From positions 1 through 64,000 of the forward strand of contig PWHD01000049.1 in assembly GCA_003555335.1 (NCBI GenBank): DNA of 64,000 bases, written 5' to 3'. Positions within the stretch are counted from its first letter, which is position 1. The number at the start of each line of letters is the position of its first letter. Below are positions 9,494 through 19,498 of the stretch, one piece after another. The position numbers and the translations under genes were made by a program. This stretch comes from Mollicutes bacterium. Its GTDB lineage: Bacteria > Bacillota_I > Bacilli_A > Izemoplasmatales > Izemoplasmataceae. The notes under the pieces are model-generated. The model was not told the DNA's origin. It saw only the letters and a list, made by a program, of their open reading frames with translations, and searched no databases.

Positions 9494-12016
9494 ATGGCGG
9501 AAAAACTAGCAAAAATCATCGATGAATTCATCGAAGGAAAAATACTGGATGAGAATCTTCAAGAGATTGTCGGAGAGCGTTTCGGGCGCTACTCCAAATA
9601 CATCATTCAAGACCGCGCGCTGCCCGATGTCAGGGACGGACTCAAACCCGTACAGCGCCGTATTTTATATGCGATGCACAAGCTGGGCCTGACCCAGGAC
9701 AAACCCTATAAGAAATCCGCCCGGATTGTCGGAGACGTCATCGGCAAGTATCATCCCCACGGTGATTCGAGTGTCTATGAGGCGATCGTCCGCCTGAGTC
9801 AGGATTTCAAGATGCGCCAACCCCTCATCGACATGCACGGCAACAACGGTTCGATCGACGGCGATTCCGCGGCCGCGATGCGTTACACCGAGGCAAGAAT
9901 GTCGAAAGTCAGCGAGTTTCTGCTTCAGGATATCGACAAGCGGACCGTCGACTTCATCCCGAATTTCGACGACGAGGAATACGAACCGATCGTCCTGCCA
10001 TCGAGATTCCCGAACCTGCTCGTCAACGGCGCAAGCGGCATCTCCGCCGGTTATGCCACCGACATCCCGCCGCACAACCTCGCAGAAATCATCAAGGGCG
10101 TCATCAAGCGGATCGACAATCCCCAGTGCGACACCGAAACCATCCTGAAGATCGTCAAGGGTCCGGACTTCCCGACCGGCGCCATCGTGCAGGGCAAAGA
10201 CGGCATCAGACAGGCGCTATCGACCGGCAAAGGCCGAATCATCATCAAATCCAAAACCGAAATCGACGGCAACGACATCATCATCACTGAAATCCCCTAC
10301 GAGGTCAACAAGGCCAATCTCGTCCGCAGTATCGACGAACTCCGTCTCAAAAAGAAAATCGACGGCATCAAGGAAGTTAGAGACGAGACCAGCAGCGAAG
10401 GGCTCCGTATCGTCGTCGAGACCAAACCCGTCTTCGAACCCGAGGCCATCCTCAATTTCCTCCACAAAAAAACCGACCTCACCAAATCTTTTTCCTACAA
10501 TATGGTCGCCATCAACAACAAGCGGCCCCAGACCATGGGCATCCTGGATATTTTCGACGCCTATATCTACCATCAGAAGGAAGTCATCACCAACCGCTCG
10601 AACCATGAGCTCCGCCGCGCCGAGAAGCGGCTGCATATCGTCGATGGAATCATCCGTATGGTCGACATCCTCGATGAAGTCATCGACCTGATCCGCAAAT
10701 CCAAAAGCAAAAAGGACGCCAAGGCCAGGCTCATCAAGACCTTCGACTTCACCGAAGAACAGGCCGAAGCCATCCTCGTCCTCCAACTTTACCGCCTTTC
10801 AAGCACGGACTTGAGCGAACTCACCGAAGAAAAAGCGGCGCTCGAAAGCCGGATTGCCGCGCTCAACAGCATCCTGTCCAACGAAAAGGAACTCGAAAGC
10901 GTCATCAAGAAGGAACTGCGTCATGTCCAAAGAAGCATCAAATCACCGCGGCGAAGCGAAATCGAAGAAGAAATCGAACGCATCACCGTGGCCGAAGAAG
11001 ACCTCATCGAATCCGAACAGGTCATGGTCGGCATCACGAAAGAGGGCTATCTGCGACAGGCTTCCCTGCGCAGCCACAAGGCCACCGAGAATCCGGATCT
11101 CAAGGAAAACGACGCCTTCCTCTATGAAGGTGAGCGTTCCACCCTGGACACACTGTTGCTGTTCACCGACCACGGCAATTATATCTACCTGCCGGTCTTC
11201 AAGATCCCCCAGAGCCGCTGGAAAGATATCGGAACCCACATCAATCATTTCGTGCCGAAAAGCGATTATGAGAAAATCATCCACGTCCAGCCGGTCAGCG
11301 CCTTCAAAGACGGCGGCTACCTGCTTTTCACCACCAGGAAAAACCTGGTCAAGCTCAGCCGGATCGAAGACTATGACGCGCTGCGCTACAACAAACCTCT
11401 AAGAGCCATCATGCTCAACAAAGGCGATACCCTCGCCCACGTCAGCCACCTGGATAGGGCCTCTGGCGAAGTGCTCACCACGAGCACCTCGGGTAAGGCT
11501 TTGAGATATCACCTGGAGGAAATCCCGGTGACCAATCCCGCCACCAAGGGGGTCAAGGCGATGCAGCTCTCCGATAAGGACCGCCTCGCGGCCTCGATCG
11601 CCCTCAAGGATTTCCATGAACTGCTCGTGCTGACCTCAAGGGGAACCATCAAACGCATGGAACTCACCGAAATTCCTTTGAAAAAGCGTACCGCGAAGGG
11701 CGAGCCGCTCTTCAGCCAACCGAAATCGAATCCCTACCGTGTCACGGATCTGGCCCTGATGAACCACACCCAGTACAAAAACCGGGCCGCCATCGACATC
11801 GTCACCGACAACACCCGCGTCTCGATGACCGCGTTCGACATCAAACAGGTCAAAAGCGAGGCGGGCAAGAAATTCATCAGCGGCAAAGCCGGCGAACCGA
11901 ACTTCATGCAGATCGAGACGATGGAAACCGATCCCGACCTGCCGCCTCTCACCCTTTATGAACAAAAACCTTATGAAAGCAGACAACAGGTCTCGCTGTT
12001 CGAAGAAGAAGCCTGA
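9494..12016 (+). CDS. parC: DNA topoisomerase IV subunit A (ParC)
   Basis: ParC is the DNA-cleaving subunit partnered with ParE. The 840-residue product has the winged-helix cleavage core with the catalytic tyrosine in [11 protein letters not shown] (about residue 122), the [29 protein letters not shown]-terminal block (described here only by its first and last parts in databases), and a C-terminal beta-propeller region. The quinolone-resistance region reads [11 protein letters not shown], with the serine and glutamate of drug-sensitive enzymes. The start has GGAGTAACCC before it. GyrA is the alternative, but the pairing with ParE and the lack of a GyrA-box-rich tail support ParC. Confidence 0.93.
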   Translation: MAEKLAKIIDEFIEGKILDENLQEIVGERFGRYSKYIIQDRALPDVRDGLKPVQRRILYAMHKLGLTQDKPYKKSARIVGDVIGKYHPHGDSSVYEAIVRLSQDFKMRQPLIDMHGNNGSIDGDSAAAMRYTEARMSKVSEFLLQDIDKRTVDFIPNFDDEEYEPIVLPSRFPNLLVNGASGISAGYATDIPPHNLAEIIKGVIKRIDNPQCDTETILKIVKGPDFPTGAIVQGKDGIRQALSTGKGRIIIKSKTEIDGNDIIITEIPYEVNKANLVRSIDELRLKKKIDGIKEVRDETSSEGLRIVVETKPVFEPEAILNFLHKKTDLTKSFSYNMVAINNKRPQTMGILDIFDAYIYHQKEVITNRSNHELRRAEKRLHIVDGIIRMVDILDEVIDLIRKSKSKKDAKARLIKTFDFTEEQAEAILVLQLYRLSSTDLSELTEEKAALESRIAALNSILSNEKELESVIKKELRHVQRSIKSPRRSEIEEEIERITVAEEDLIESEQVMVGITKEGYLRQASLRSHKATENPDLKENDAFLYEGERSTLDTLLLFTDHGNYIYLPVFKIPQSRWKDIGTHINHFVPKSDYEKIIHVQPVSAFKDGGYLLFTTRKNLVKLSRIEDYDALRYNKPLRAIMLNKGDTLAHVSHLDRASGEVLTTSTSGKALRYHLEEIPVTNPATKGVKAMQLSDKDRLAASIALKDFHELLVLTSRGTIKRMELTEIPLKKRTAKGEPLFSQPKSNPYRVTDLALMNHTQYKNRAAIDIVTDNTRVSMTAFDIKQVKSEAGKKFISGKAGEPNFMQIETMETDPDLPPLTLYEQKPYESRQQVSLFEEEA

Positions 12017-12039
12017 TATCTTCAAAGGAGGTCTCGTCC

Positions 12040-13113
12040 ATGAACTGTCTTAAAAACATCGAATACAACAAAATCGCGAATGACATCATCAAACGATACC
12101 TCGATCTTTATACCTTCATCGGGCGCAACCGCGAGTTCATGAAAGCGTTCGAAGAGGATTTCACCACGCTCACCAGGCAGACCATCCAACAGGATGCCTA
12201 CTTCATGGGACAACTGCTCGATTTGAACATCACCGAAACCCGCTACAGACAGCTCATCACAAAGGACGTCAAGGCGAAGACGAACGATGAGCAACGCCTG
12301 AAAAACATCAAAGAAGCCTTTCTGAGAATCCACGACGATACCGACAGCTTCGAGCTGATCGACCGTGAAATCCACGATCTTCTCAAGTTCCTCCACAAGG
12401 ACGCCGCCTCGGACCATGAGCTCGCCTTCGCCAAAGAAAACAGCAGACCCGAAAAGAAAATCAACCTGCTTTCAAGCGGTCACAAGACCAAACGCGAAGC
12501 CCTCTCCATGCTCGTGGAGCGCTATCACTACGCCAAACGTCATCACGATTACGAAGACGGTTTCATCAACCTTTGTTTCTATATCGACCTCACCCAACTC
12601 AAACCGTTCAAGAAACACAACGACACCATCGCGCTGATCATGCTTTACGTCCTGCTTTTGAGCGACGGGTATCTTTGTTTCCATCTGAGCAGCTTCTTTG
12701 AAAAACTCATGAAACGCAAGGACGTCTTCATGAAACTTAAAAACGAAGCCGTCGCCAACTGGACCGAAGGCCTGGCCGACGTCCATGATTTGCACCGATT
12801 CATCCTTGATGTGGCCATCGAAGCCTACAAGGAAGTCCACGAGATGCTCAGGAACTACACCTTCGACAAGGAATTGAACAAGGGCGACTACATCGAAAAC
12901 ACCATCAACCGTCTAAACGAAGTCTTCAGCAAGGAAGACATCAGAAACGCCCACCCGACCATCTCCGAATCGACCATCAACCGCACCCTCGCCAGATTGC
13001 GCGACGAAAAGAAGATCAGACCCCTCGGCAAGGGTCGAAGCGCCAAGTGGATGAAACTCTACGAGTCACCGAAGAAACGTTCCCTCCAAGAACAGCTCAA
13101 CTTAAAAATCTGA
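12040..13113 (+). CDS. Degenerate Fic-fold protein with C-terminal winged helix
   Basis: I do not recognise an established name. The 357-residue protein is mostly helical. Around residues 175-215 it follows the layout of a Fic domain core helix pair, but where active Fic enzymes carry HPFx(D/E)GNGR it reads KPFKKHNDT: proline, phenylalanine and asparagine are kept, while the catalytic histidine, the acidic residue and the nucleotide-binding glycines and arginine are lost. The next helix, LYVLLLSDGY, resembles the Fic pattern of a leucine-rich helix ending in GY. Residues about 295-345 look like a winged helix (TISESTINRTLARLRDEKKI, then a GKGRSAKW wing), as in many Fic proteins. It begins 23 bases after parC with a strong AAAGGAGGT and is followed by argS, so it belongs to the parE-parC transcript. 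No AMP-transferase activity is expected; a regulatory or DNA-binding role is inference. Confidence 0.5.
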   Translation: MNCLKNIEYNKIANDIIKRYLDLYTFIGRNREFMKAFEEDFTTLTRQTIQQDAYFMGQLLDLNITETRYRQLITKDVKAKTNDEQRLKNIKEAFLRIHDDTDSFELIDREIHDLLKFLHKDAASDHELAFAKENSRPEKKINLLSSGHKTKREALSMLVERYHYAKRHHDYEDGFINLCFYIDLTQLKPFKKHNDTIALIMLYVLLLSDGYLCFHLSSFFEKLMKRKDVFMKLKNEAVANWTEGLADVHDLHRFILDVAIEAYKEVHEMLRNYTFDKELNKGDYIENTINRLNEVFSKEDIRNAHPTISESTINRTLARLRDEKKIRPLGKGRSAKWMKLYESPKKRSLQEQLNLKI

Positions 13114-13126
13114 AGGCAGTGATACC

Positions 13127-14767
13127 ATGAAATCCGTTGAAAAAACCATAGAGAACATGCTCAAGGAAGCCCTCTACAAAGCCTATGGCCTTGAAAAGGA
13201 CGTCCATATCGAAAAGCCCAAGGACGAGACGAACGGCGATTATTCCACCAATCTCGCCATGACCCTCGCCAAGGAACTGCGCAAGAATCCCCACACCATC
13301 GCCGAAACCATCATCGCCGCCCTGCCAGACAACGAAGCGCTTGTCGAGAAAGTCGAGGTCGCAAGACCGGGCTTCATCAATTTCTTCATCGACAAAAGCG
13401 TCTATTTCGAACTGATCGGCAAGATCCTGAACGAAAAGACCGCCTACGGCGCCGCGCAAACGGCGAAAGACACCCATATCAACATCGAGTTCGTCAGCGT
13501 CAACCCCACCGGCGACATCCACGTCGGCCACGCCAGAGGGGCGGCGGCCGGCGATTCGATGGCCCGGATCATGAAAAAGGCCGGCTACGCGGTCACCAAA
13601 GAATACTATGTCAACGACGCGGGCAACCAGATCCACAACCTTGCCAGAAGTATCGACTGCCGCTACCGCGAACTTTTCGGTGAAGCCGCGAAGATGCCCG
13701 AAGACGGCTATTATGGCACTGAGATCATCGGCCTCGCCAAGGTCATCAAGAACGAACACGAAGACCGCTTCTTGAAAGAGGACGGACATGATTATTTCCG
13801 GCAGTTCGGTGTCGATTTCCTCCTCGATAGGATCAAAAAAGACCTGATGCGCTTCAACGTCACCTTCGATGTCTTTTTCTCCGAACAGTCCCTCTACGAC
13901 AACGACGAAGTCGAACAGACGCTTGAAACGCTCCGGGAAAAAGACCATACCTACGAAGAAGATGGCGCCCTTTGGCTCAAGACGAGCCAATACGGAGACG
14001 AGAAGGACCGTGTCATCGTCAAAAGCGACGGCACCTACACCTATCTGATGCCCGATATCGCCTACCACAAAAACAAACTGAGCCGTGGCTTCGACAAACT
14101 CATCGACATCCTCGGCGGCGACCACCACGGTTATATTCCAAGACTCAAAGCCGCCATTCAGATGCTCGGCGGCGAAGAAGACACCGTCGAAGTCGACATC
14201 CTGCAGATGGTCAAGGTACTAAAGGATGGCGAAGAAGTCAAGATGTCCAAACGAAGCGGTCGCGCCATCACGCTTTCCGACCTGATCGATGAAGCCGGCG
14301 CCGATGCCATCCGCTACTTTTTCGCGCGCCACAGCCTCAACACCCACATGGACCTCGATCTCGACCTCGCCATCAGAAAAACAAACGAGAACCCCGTCTT
14401 CTATGCCCAATACGCCCACGCGCGCATTGTCACCCTGCTTAAGAAAGCCGCCGAACAAGACATGCTGGTCGATGCCTCGGTGAATGAATACAAGCATCTT
14501 TCGAATCCTTACGCGACCGGGATTCTCGCGGTGCTGGCTCAATATCCGAGCGTCATCGAAGAAGCCGCCGAACGCCGCATCCCGCACCGTCTCGCCCGCT
14601 TCATCCACGACCTGGCGCAGAATCTCCACAGCTTCTATAGCGCCGTGCCGATCATCGGTGAAGACAGACGCAAGACCACCGAAGCCCTCAATCTCCTTGA
14701 AGCGACACGCATCGTGTTGAAAGATGCACTCGACCTCCTCGGCGTCAGCGCGCCGGAGCGGATGTGA
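13127..14767 (+). CDS. argS: Arginine--tRNA ligase
   Basis: ArgRS is a class I synthetase that charges tRNA-Arg and needs the tRNA for amino acid activation. The 546-residue product has an N-terminal Add-1 domain, the HIGH-type signature HVGHARG after the SVNPTGDIH lead-in, a YVNDAGNQ motif, a KMSKRSGR signature in the KMSKS position, and the C-terminal DALR anticodon-binding domain ending near DALDLLGV. ATG is 13 bases after the preceding stop, with an AAGG site. Length and motifs match the bacterial family. Confidence 0.97.
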   Translation: MKSVEKTIENMLKEALYKAYGLEKDVHIEKPKDETNGDYSTNLAMTLAKELRKNPHTIAETIIAALPDNEALVEKVEVARPGFINFFIDKSVYFELIGKILNEKTAYGAAQTAKDTHINIEFVSVNPTGDIHVGHARGAAAGDSMARIMKKAGYAVTKEYYVNDAGNQIHNLARSIDCRYRELFGEAAKMPEDGYYGTEIIGLAKVIKNEHEDRFLKEDGHDYFRQFGVDFLLDRIKKDLMRFNVTFDVFFSEQSLYDNDEVEQTLETLREKDHTYEEDGALWLKTSQYGDEKDRVIVKSDGTYTYLMPDIAYHKNKLSRGFDKLIDILGGDHHGYIPRLKAAIQMLGGEEDTVEVDILQMVKVLKDGEEVKMSKRSGRAITLSDLIDEAGADAIRYFFARHSLNTHMDLDLDLAIRKTNENPVFYAQYAHARIVTLLKKAAEQDMLVDASVNEYKHLSNPYATGILAVLAQYPSVIEEAAERRIPHRLARFIHDLAQNLHSFYSAVPIIGEDRRKTTEALNLLEATRIVLKDALDLLGVSAPERM

Positions 14768-14790
14768 ATCCCTATGCACAATGACAGATA

Positions 14791-14799
14791 TGTTATAAT
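14791..14799 (+). promoter_or_regulatory. Extended -10 promoter of apt
   Basis: TGTTATAAT (TATAAT at 14794-14799) lies 30 bases before the apt start. No convincing -35. Confidence 0.6.
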
Positions 14800-14828
14800 G
14801 TATTTATACCGAAAGCGAGTGATGTGAA

Positions 14829-15341
14829 ATGCGCCTAAAAGACTATATCAAAACCATCCCGAATTTTCCCAAGGACGGCATCATGTTCAAGGATATCACC
14901 CCGCTCATCGCCGATGCGCAGGCCTTCCGCTATGCGAACAAGCTATTGTCCGACTATGCCCGCGAGAAAGACGCCGAGGTCATTGTCGGCCCCGATGCGC
15001 GCGGCTTTATTTTCGGCACACCTGTCGCGATCGCGCTGGGTGTGGGGTTCGTTCCGGTCAGAAAACCCGGAAAACTCCCCAGAGAAACCCTGACTGAAGA
15101 ATATTCCCTTGAATACGGCGAGAACGCGCTCGCCATCCACAAAGAAGACATCCGTCCCGGGCAGCGCGTCGTCATCGTCGATGACCTGCTCGCCACCGGC
15201 GGCACCATCGAAGCGACCATCAAGCTCATCGAACGCGCAGGCGGCAATGTCGTCGGGATCGCCTTTTTAATCGAACTCGCCGAATTGAAGGGCCGTCACC
15301 GCTTCAAAGATTATCCCGTGCACAGCCTGCTTGTCTATTAG
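14829..15341 (+). CDS. apt: Adenine phosphoribosyltransferase
   Basis: Apt salvages adenine with PRPP to give AMP. The 170-residue product has the family N-terminus ([17 protein letters not shown]), [10 protein letters not shown], the KPGKLPRET flexible loop, and the PRPP-binding motif [14 protein letters not shown]. It has its own promoter and precedes rsh by 18 bases, the common apt-rsh-dtd order of Bacillota, which places purine salvage next to (p)ppGpp metabolism. Confidence 0.97.
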   Translation: MRLKDYIKTIPNFPKDGIMFKDITPLIADAQAFRYANKLLSDYAREKDAEVIVGPDARGFIFGTPVAIALGVGFVPVRKPGKLPRETLTEEYSLEYGENALAIHKEDIRPGQRVVIVDDLLATGGTIEATIKLIERAGGNVVGIAFLIELAELKGRHRFKDYPVHSLLVY

Positions 15342-15359
15342 CCCGAAGGGGGAATTACC

Positions 15360-17534
15360 ATGGCCTCGATCACTTTCGGCGACCTGATGGAAAGCGTCAA
15401 GTCCTATATCCGGGACGAAAACGACATAAGCAACATCGAAAAAGCCTATCAGTTCGCCCTTGAACAACACGAGGGCCAAAGCCGCAAAAGCGGAGAGGAC
15501 TATATCACCCATCCGCTCAATGTGGCCTACATCCTCACACAATACAAAACCGACCCCACCACACTGATGGCGGGTCTTTTGCATGACTGCATCGAAGACA
15601 CCCCCGCGAGCTTCGAAGACATCGAAAGCCGTTTCGGCGAAGAGGTCGCCCTTTTGACCGAAGGCGTGACCAAACTCGGCCAGTACAAGTTCAAGGGGAT
15701 CGAGGATGCCGAAGAAGAAAAACAACTCGCCCAGGCGAAAAACTACCAGAAGATGCTGCTGGCGATGGCCAAGGACATCCGTGTCATCATCGTCAAGCTC
15801 GCTGACCGTCTCCACAATGTACGCACGCTCGGCAACCTGGAAGAAGTTAGACAAATACGCATCGCCAAAGAGACCCTGGACATCTACGCACCGCTCGCCC
15901 ACCGTCTTGGTATGTATATCCTCAAAGCCGAACTTGAAGACACAAGCTTCAAGTTTTTAAAACCGGAACAGTACCGCGACATCGCCAAAATGATCCGCGA
16001 CACCAAACAAAACCGTGAAACGGACCTGATAAAGATGCAGGAGAGCCTAGAAACCCTGCTGCATGCGCACAATTTCGAGTACAACGTCAAAGGACGGGTC
16101 AAAAACATCTATTCCGTCTACAAGAAAATGGAATCCCGCAGCAAGGAATTCGACGAGATCTACGACCTGCTCGCCCTCAGGATCATCGTCAGAAGCGTCG
16201 AAGCCTGTTACAGCGCGATCGGCGTCATCCACAGCCGTTTCACCCCGATACCGAACCGCTTCAAGGACTATATCGCCATGCCCAAACCGAACCTCTATCA
16301 GTCCCTGCACACCTCCGTAATCGCCCAAGGCAAGATCTATGAGGTCCAGATCCGCACCGAAGAGATGGACCAGATCGCCGAATACGGTATCGCCGCGCAC
16401 TGGGCCTACAAGGAACAAGGCGCTCGCCTGCCGATGACCGAAATGGTCTCGAAAAAACTCAAATGGTACGGCGAACTGATCAAATTCACCGAAGAAAGCG
16501 AATCGGAAGAAGAAGTCCTGAGCCTGCTTCGGGACGATATCTTCCACTCGAATGTCTATGTCTTCACCCCCGACGGCGACATCATCGACCTTCCCAAAGG
16601 CTCGACGCCCCTGGATTTCGCGTTCCGCATCCATACCGAAGTCGGCATCAAGACCGTCGGCGCCATCGTCAACGGCAAGATCGTTCCGCTCGAATATCAG
16701 CTCGAAACCGGGGATATCGTCCACATCAAGACCTCAAAGAACAGTTTCGGTCCCAACGACAACTGGCTCAAACTCGTCAAAACCTCCGGTGCGAAAAGCA
16801 AGATCAAAAACTATCTCAACAAGCAGCGCCGCGATGTCCTCATCGAAATGGGCAAGGAGGAATTCCAAGCGGAAGTCGACCGACGTCCGGAAAAAATCGA
16901 GTTCAACGACAAGCTCGCTCATGAGAACTTCCAGAACAAGGGCGTCAAATCCATGGACGACCTCTACTATGAAATCGGCAAGAACACGCTCACCGCCCAA
17001 AGCGCCGTCAATGTCTTGAGCAATGAAGCACCGTTCAGTGAGGCCGATCTCGTCGAAGCCATCAACCGGCCCCGTCGCCCCGCGGTCCAGACCGATTCCA
17101 ACATCATCGTCGAAGGGCTCGACAATCCCAGCGTGAAACTCTCGAACTGCTGCACGCCGATACCCGGCGACACCATCAAGGGCTATATCTCCAAGGGGAC
17201 CGGCATCGCCGTACACAGAAGCGAATGCAAGAACCTGCAGAATCTTGACCCTGGTCGCTTCATCGACGTCGAGTGGGCGGACTACGAAGGCGAATACACC
17301 GGCGTGAACATCAAGCTGATCGTCCTCAACCGCGACAACATCCTAGCAGAGATCATCAACACGACGACCACCCACGGTGCCAAAGTCAACCAGGTCACCG
17401 CCTCGACGAACAAAAGAGGCGAAGGCGTCATCAAGACCAAAGTCGGCGTCCGCAACAAGAACGAACTCGACAGTGTGATCGTGAATCTCCAGAAAATAAA
17501 CGGCGTGATCAACATCGAAAGGCTGATGAAATAG
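15360..17534 (+). CDS. relA: Bifunctional (p)ppGpp synthetase/hydrolase (Rel/SpoT homolog)
   Basis: This enzyme makes and destroys the alarmone (p)ppGpp in response to amino acid starvation. The 724-residue product has an N-terminal HD hydrolase domain with H51, H75-D76 and E79-D80 (HDCIED), so hydrolysis should be intact. It is followed by the synthetase domain (RFKDYIAMPKPN, YQSLHTSV, EVQIRTEEMDQIAEYGIAAHW), a TGS domain from about residue 395, a helical/zinc-finger region (LSNCCTPIPGD), and a C-terminal ACT domain. A GGGG ribosome site precedes ATG. Its stop codon directly abuts the dtd start. Confidence 0.96.
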   Translation: MASITFGDLMESVKSYIRDENDISNIEKAYQFALEQHEGQSRKSGEDYITHPLNVAYILTQYKTDPTTLMAGLLHDCIEDTPASFEDIESRFGEEVALLTEGVTKLGQYKFKGIEDAEEEKQLAQAKNYQKMLLAMAKDIRVIIVKLADRLHNVRTLGNLEEVRQIRIAKETLDIYAPLAHRLGMYILKAELEDTSFKFLKPEQYRDIAKMIRDTKQNRETDLIKMQESLETLLHAHNFEYNVKGRVKNIYSVYKKMESRSKEFDEIYDLLALRIIVRSVEACYSAIGVIHSRFTPIPNRFKDYIAMPKPNLYQSLHTSVIAQGKIYEVQIRTEEMDQIAEYGIAAHWAYKEQGARLPMTEMVSKKLKWYGELIKFTEESESEEEVLSLLRDDIFHSNVYVFTPDGDIIDLPKGSTPLDFAFRIHTEVGIKTVGAIVNGKIVPLEYQLETGDIVHIKTSKNSFGPNDNWLKLVKTSGAKSKIKNYLNKQRRDVLIEMGKEEFQAEVDRRPEKIEFNDKLAHENFQNKGVKSMDDLYYEIGKNTLTAQSAVNVLSNEAPFSEADLVEAINRPRRPAVQTDSNIIVEGLDNPSVKLSNCCTPIPGDTIKGYISKGTGIAVHRSECKNLQNLDPGRFIDVEWADYEGEYTGVNIKLIVLNRDNILAEIINTTTTHGAKVNQVTASTNKRGEGVIKTKVGVRNKNELDSVIVNLQKINGVINIERLMK

Positions 17535-17981
17535 ATGAAAGTCCTCATCCAGCGCGTCAAGGAAGCCTCCTGCACGGTCAACGGAGAAATCACCGGTCAA
17601 ATCGGCCCCGGCCTCCTACTGTTCGTCGGTATCAAAGACGAAAAAGACACCGAGAACATCGGGAAAATGGCAAAAAAGACCACCAACCTCCGAATATTCG
17701 AAGACGCCCAAGGCAAGATGAACCACGCCATCACCGACCTCGGCCTAGCGGTCCTGTCGGTCCCCCAGTTCACCCTCTACGCCGACGCGAAAAAAGGCAA
17801 TCGGCCGAGCTTCGCCAAGGCCGCCCCGCCGAAGACCGCCGAAAAGCTTTATGAGAAGTTCAACGAGGCCCTCAGAAAAGAAGGCGTCACTGTCGAGACC
17901 GGCGTCTTCGCTGAGACGATGGGAATCGCCCTTGTCAATGACGGGCCGGTCACCATCATGCTCGATTCCGATGATCTATAA
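17535..17981 (+). CDS. dtd: D-aminoacyl-tRNA deacylase (variant SQFTL motif)
   Basis: Dtd removes D-amino acids and glycine mistakenly attached to tRNAs. The 148-residue product starts MKVLIQRVKEASC, has the expected size, and retains the C-terminal NDGPVTI segment carrying the Gly-cisPro pair used for chiral discrimination. The otherwise near-invariant SQFTL motif is written PQFTL here (codon CCC in place of serine). The gene starts immediately after the rsh stop with no gap, so translation is likely coupled. The family assignment is firm; the effect of the proline is unknown. Confidence 0.93.
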   Translation: MKVLIQRVKEASCTVNGEITGQIGPGLLLFVGIKDEKDTENIGKMAKKTTNLRIFEDAQGKMNHAITDLGLAVLSVPQFTLYADAKKGNRPSFAKAAPPKTAEKLYEKFNEALRKEGVTVETGVFAETMGIALVNDGPVTIMLDSDDL

Positions 17982-18065
17982 GAAATTCGTTTCCGTTTTT
18001 TCATAGGCAAGAACGCACAAAGCCCGACATAACCGACATCATACCTATAGAAAGGACCATCACTC

Positions 18066-18881
18066 ATGATCAGAAAACTCAAAAACGAAGACAAGGAAGA
18101 TGTACTGGATTTTTTATATCAGGAACCCGAAGTCAACCTCTACCTCATCGGCGACATCACCAATAACGGTTTTGACGCCGAACACCAGCAAATCTACGCC
18201 GAATTCAGGGACGGAAACTATCACGCGGTCATGAGCCGCAACATGTCGAACCTCACCTACTACAGCATCGATGAGGACTTCAACAGCGAATGGTTCGACA
18301 TTTTCGATTCGTTCGATTTCCTTTTCATCAGCTGCAAGGAATCCCTGATGGCCCCGATCCGCGAGCATTACCCGAAGATGCGGGAGGACAAGATGGATTT
18401 CATGAAATCGTCCGCATTCACCCGTGATGAGACCATCGATTATGACGGCATCCGCATCCTCACCACAAAAGACGATGCCGAAGCGGTCTATGCGTTGATC
18501 GAGACCATCCCCGAACTCTACACCGTCCACCGCAAGGGCAAAGAAGAAGCCCTTGAGTATTTCCTGCACAACACTGGAGAAAACGGCACCACGGTCTTCA
18601 TCAAAGAGGATGACAAAGTCGTCGCCAGCGCGAGCGCCGTTTTCGAAACGAAGAAATCCGCCATGATTGTCGCGGTCGCCACCCATGCGGATTACAGAGG
18701 CAAAGGCTACGGCAAGAAAGTCATGCATTACCTCATGGACCTTTATATCAACCACAAGGGCAAGACCCTCTGTCTCTACTACGACGATCCCATCGCCGAG
18801 AAACTCTACAAGAAACTGAACTTCGTCGATATCGACCGGTGGAGCATGCTCGTTCCCGATGATCCCGGTACCGAGTATTAG
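18066..18881 (+). CDS. GNAT-family N-acetyltransferase
   Basis: A 271-residue two-part protein. The N-terminal half (to about 130) is a degenerate domain with little recognisable sequence. The C-terminal half is a GNAT fold with an acetyl-CoA-binding motif at VATHADYRGKGYGKKVM and a terminal strand YDDPIAEKLYKKLNF. It resembles FR47-like two-domain acetyltransferases; the substrate is unknown. AAAGGA lies 9 bases before ATG. It overlaps the next acetyltransferase gene by 23 bases. Confidence 0.8.
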   Translation: MIRKLKNEDKEDVLDFLYQEPEVNLYLIGDITNNGFDAEHQQIYAEFRDGNYHAVMSRNMSNLTYYSIDEDFNSEWFDIFDSFDFLFISCKESLMAPIREHYPKMREDKMDFMKSSAFTRDETIDYDGIRILTTKDDAEAVYALIETIPELYTVHRKGKEEALEYFLHNTGENGTTVFIKEDDKVVASASAVFETKKSAMIVAVATHADYRGKGYGKKVMHYLMDLYINHKGKTLCLYYDDPIAEKLYKKLNFVDIDRWSMLVPDDPGTEY

Positions 18882-19452
18882 GACGCCCCGTCTTTATCTG
18901 CGACCGCTTCAGAGAAAAGACGAGAAGGATATCTTTGATTATGCGAAGCGTGATGACATCGGTCCGAACGCCGGCTGGGCGCCTCATGAGACCATCACCG
19001 ATACGCGGCGCTTCATCGAATCGGCCCTTTCCAAACGCGACCATCAACCCGGCCCTTTCGCCGTGATTCACCGCAAGGATGACCGCGTCATCGGCACGGT
19101 CGAGATCCACTCGTTCAAAGGAAAGCACCGTGCCGAGGTCGGCATGGTCTGTCATCCCGATTACCAGCGCCATGGCTATATGTATGAAGCCACCATGGCG
19201 GTGATGGTCTATGCGTTCGAACACTTGAGCCTCAGCCGCCTCGGTTATTCGCATTTCCCCGATAACAAGGGATCGCTGAAACTGCGCGAGAAACTTCTTT
19301 TCACCTATGAGGGGACGCTGCGCAACTATTTCATGCGCTATGACGGCAAACTCTTCGACTTCGTCGTCGCAAGTTTCACCGATAGCGATTACCACGCCCA
19401 TTACCGCGAGGTCTTCATTCCTTTCAAAAAAACCATCGAAATCATTTTTTGA
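18859..19452 (+). CDS. GNAT acetyltransferase, RimJ/RimL type
   Basis: A 197-residue protein starting with the RimJ/L-type lead TPRLYLRPLQRKDEKDIF. It has a GNAT core with HPDYQRHGYMYEA as the acetyl-CoA-binding loop and a C-terminal LREKLLFTYEGTLRNY block typical of enzymes that acetylate protein N-termini or antibiotics. The substrate cannot be told. It overlaps the preceding acetyltransferase gene by 23 bases. No terminator is evident before the next promoter. Confidence 0.82.
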   Translation: MIPVPSIRTPRLYLRPLQRKDEKDIFDYAKRDDIGPNAGWAPHETITDTRRFIESALSKRDHQPGPFAVIHRKDDRVIGTVEIHSFKGKHRAEVGMVCHPDYQRHGYMYEATMAVMVYAFEHLSLSRLGYSHFPDNKGSLKLREKLLFTYEGTLRNYFMRYDGKLFDFVVASFTDSDYHAHYREVFIPFKKTIEIIF

Positions 19453-19463
19453 TCCCGCTATGA

Positions 19464-19492
19464 TTGACACGGCGGAACCAAACCGCTATAAT
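19464..19492 (+). promoter_or_regulatory. Consensus promoter of the hisS-aspS operon
   Basis: A perfect TTGACA (19464-19469), 17-base spacer and perfect TATAAT (19487-19492). A promoter this strong suits control by premature termination downstream. Confidence 0.92.
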
Positions 19493-19498
19493 TAGACT

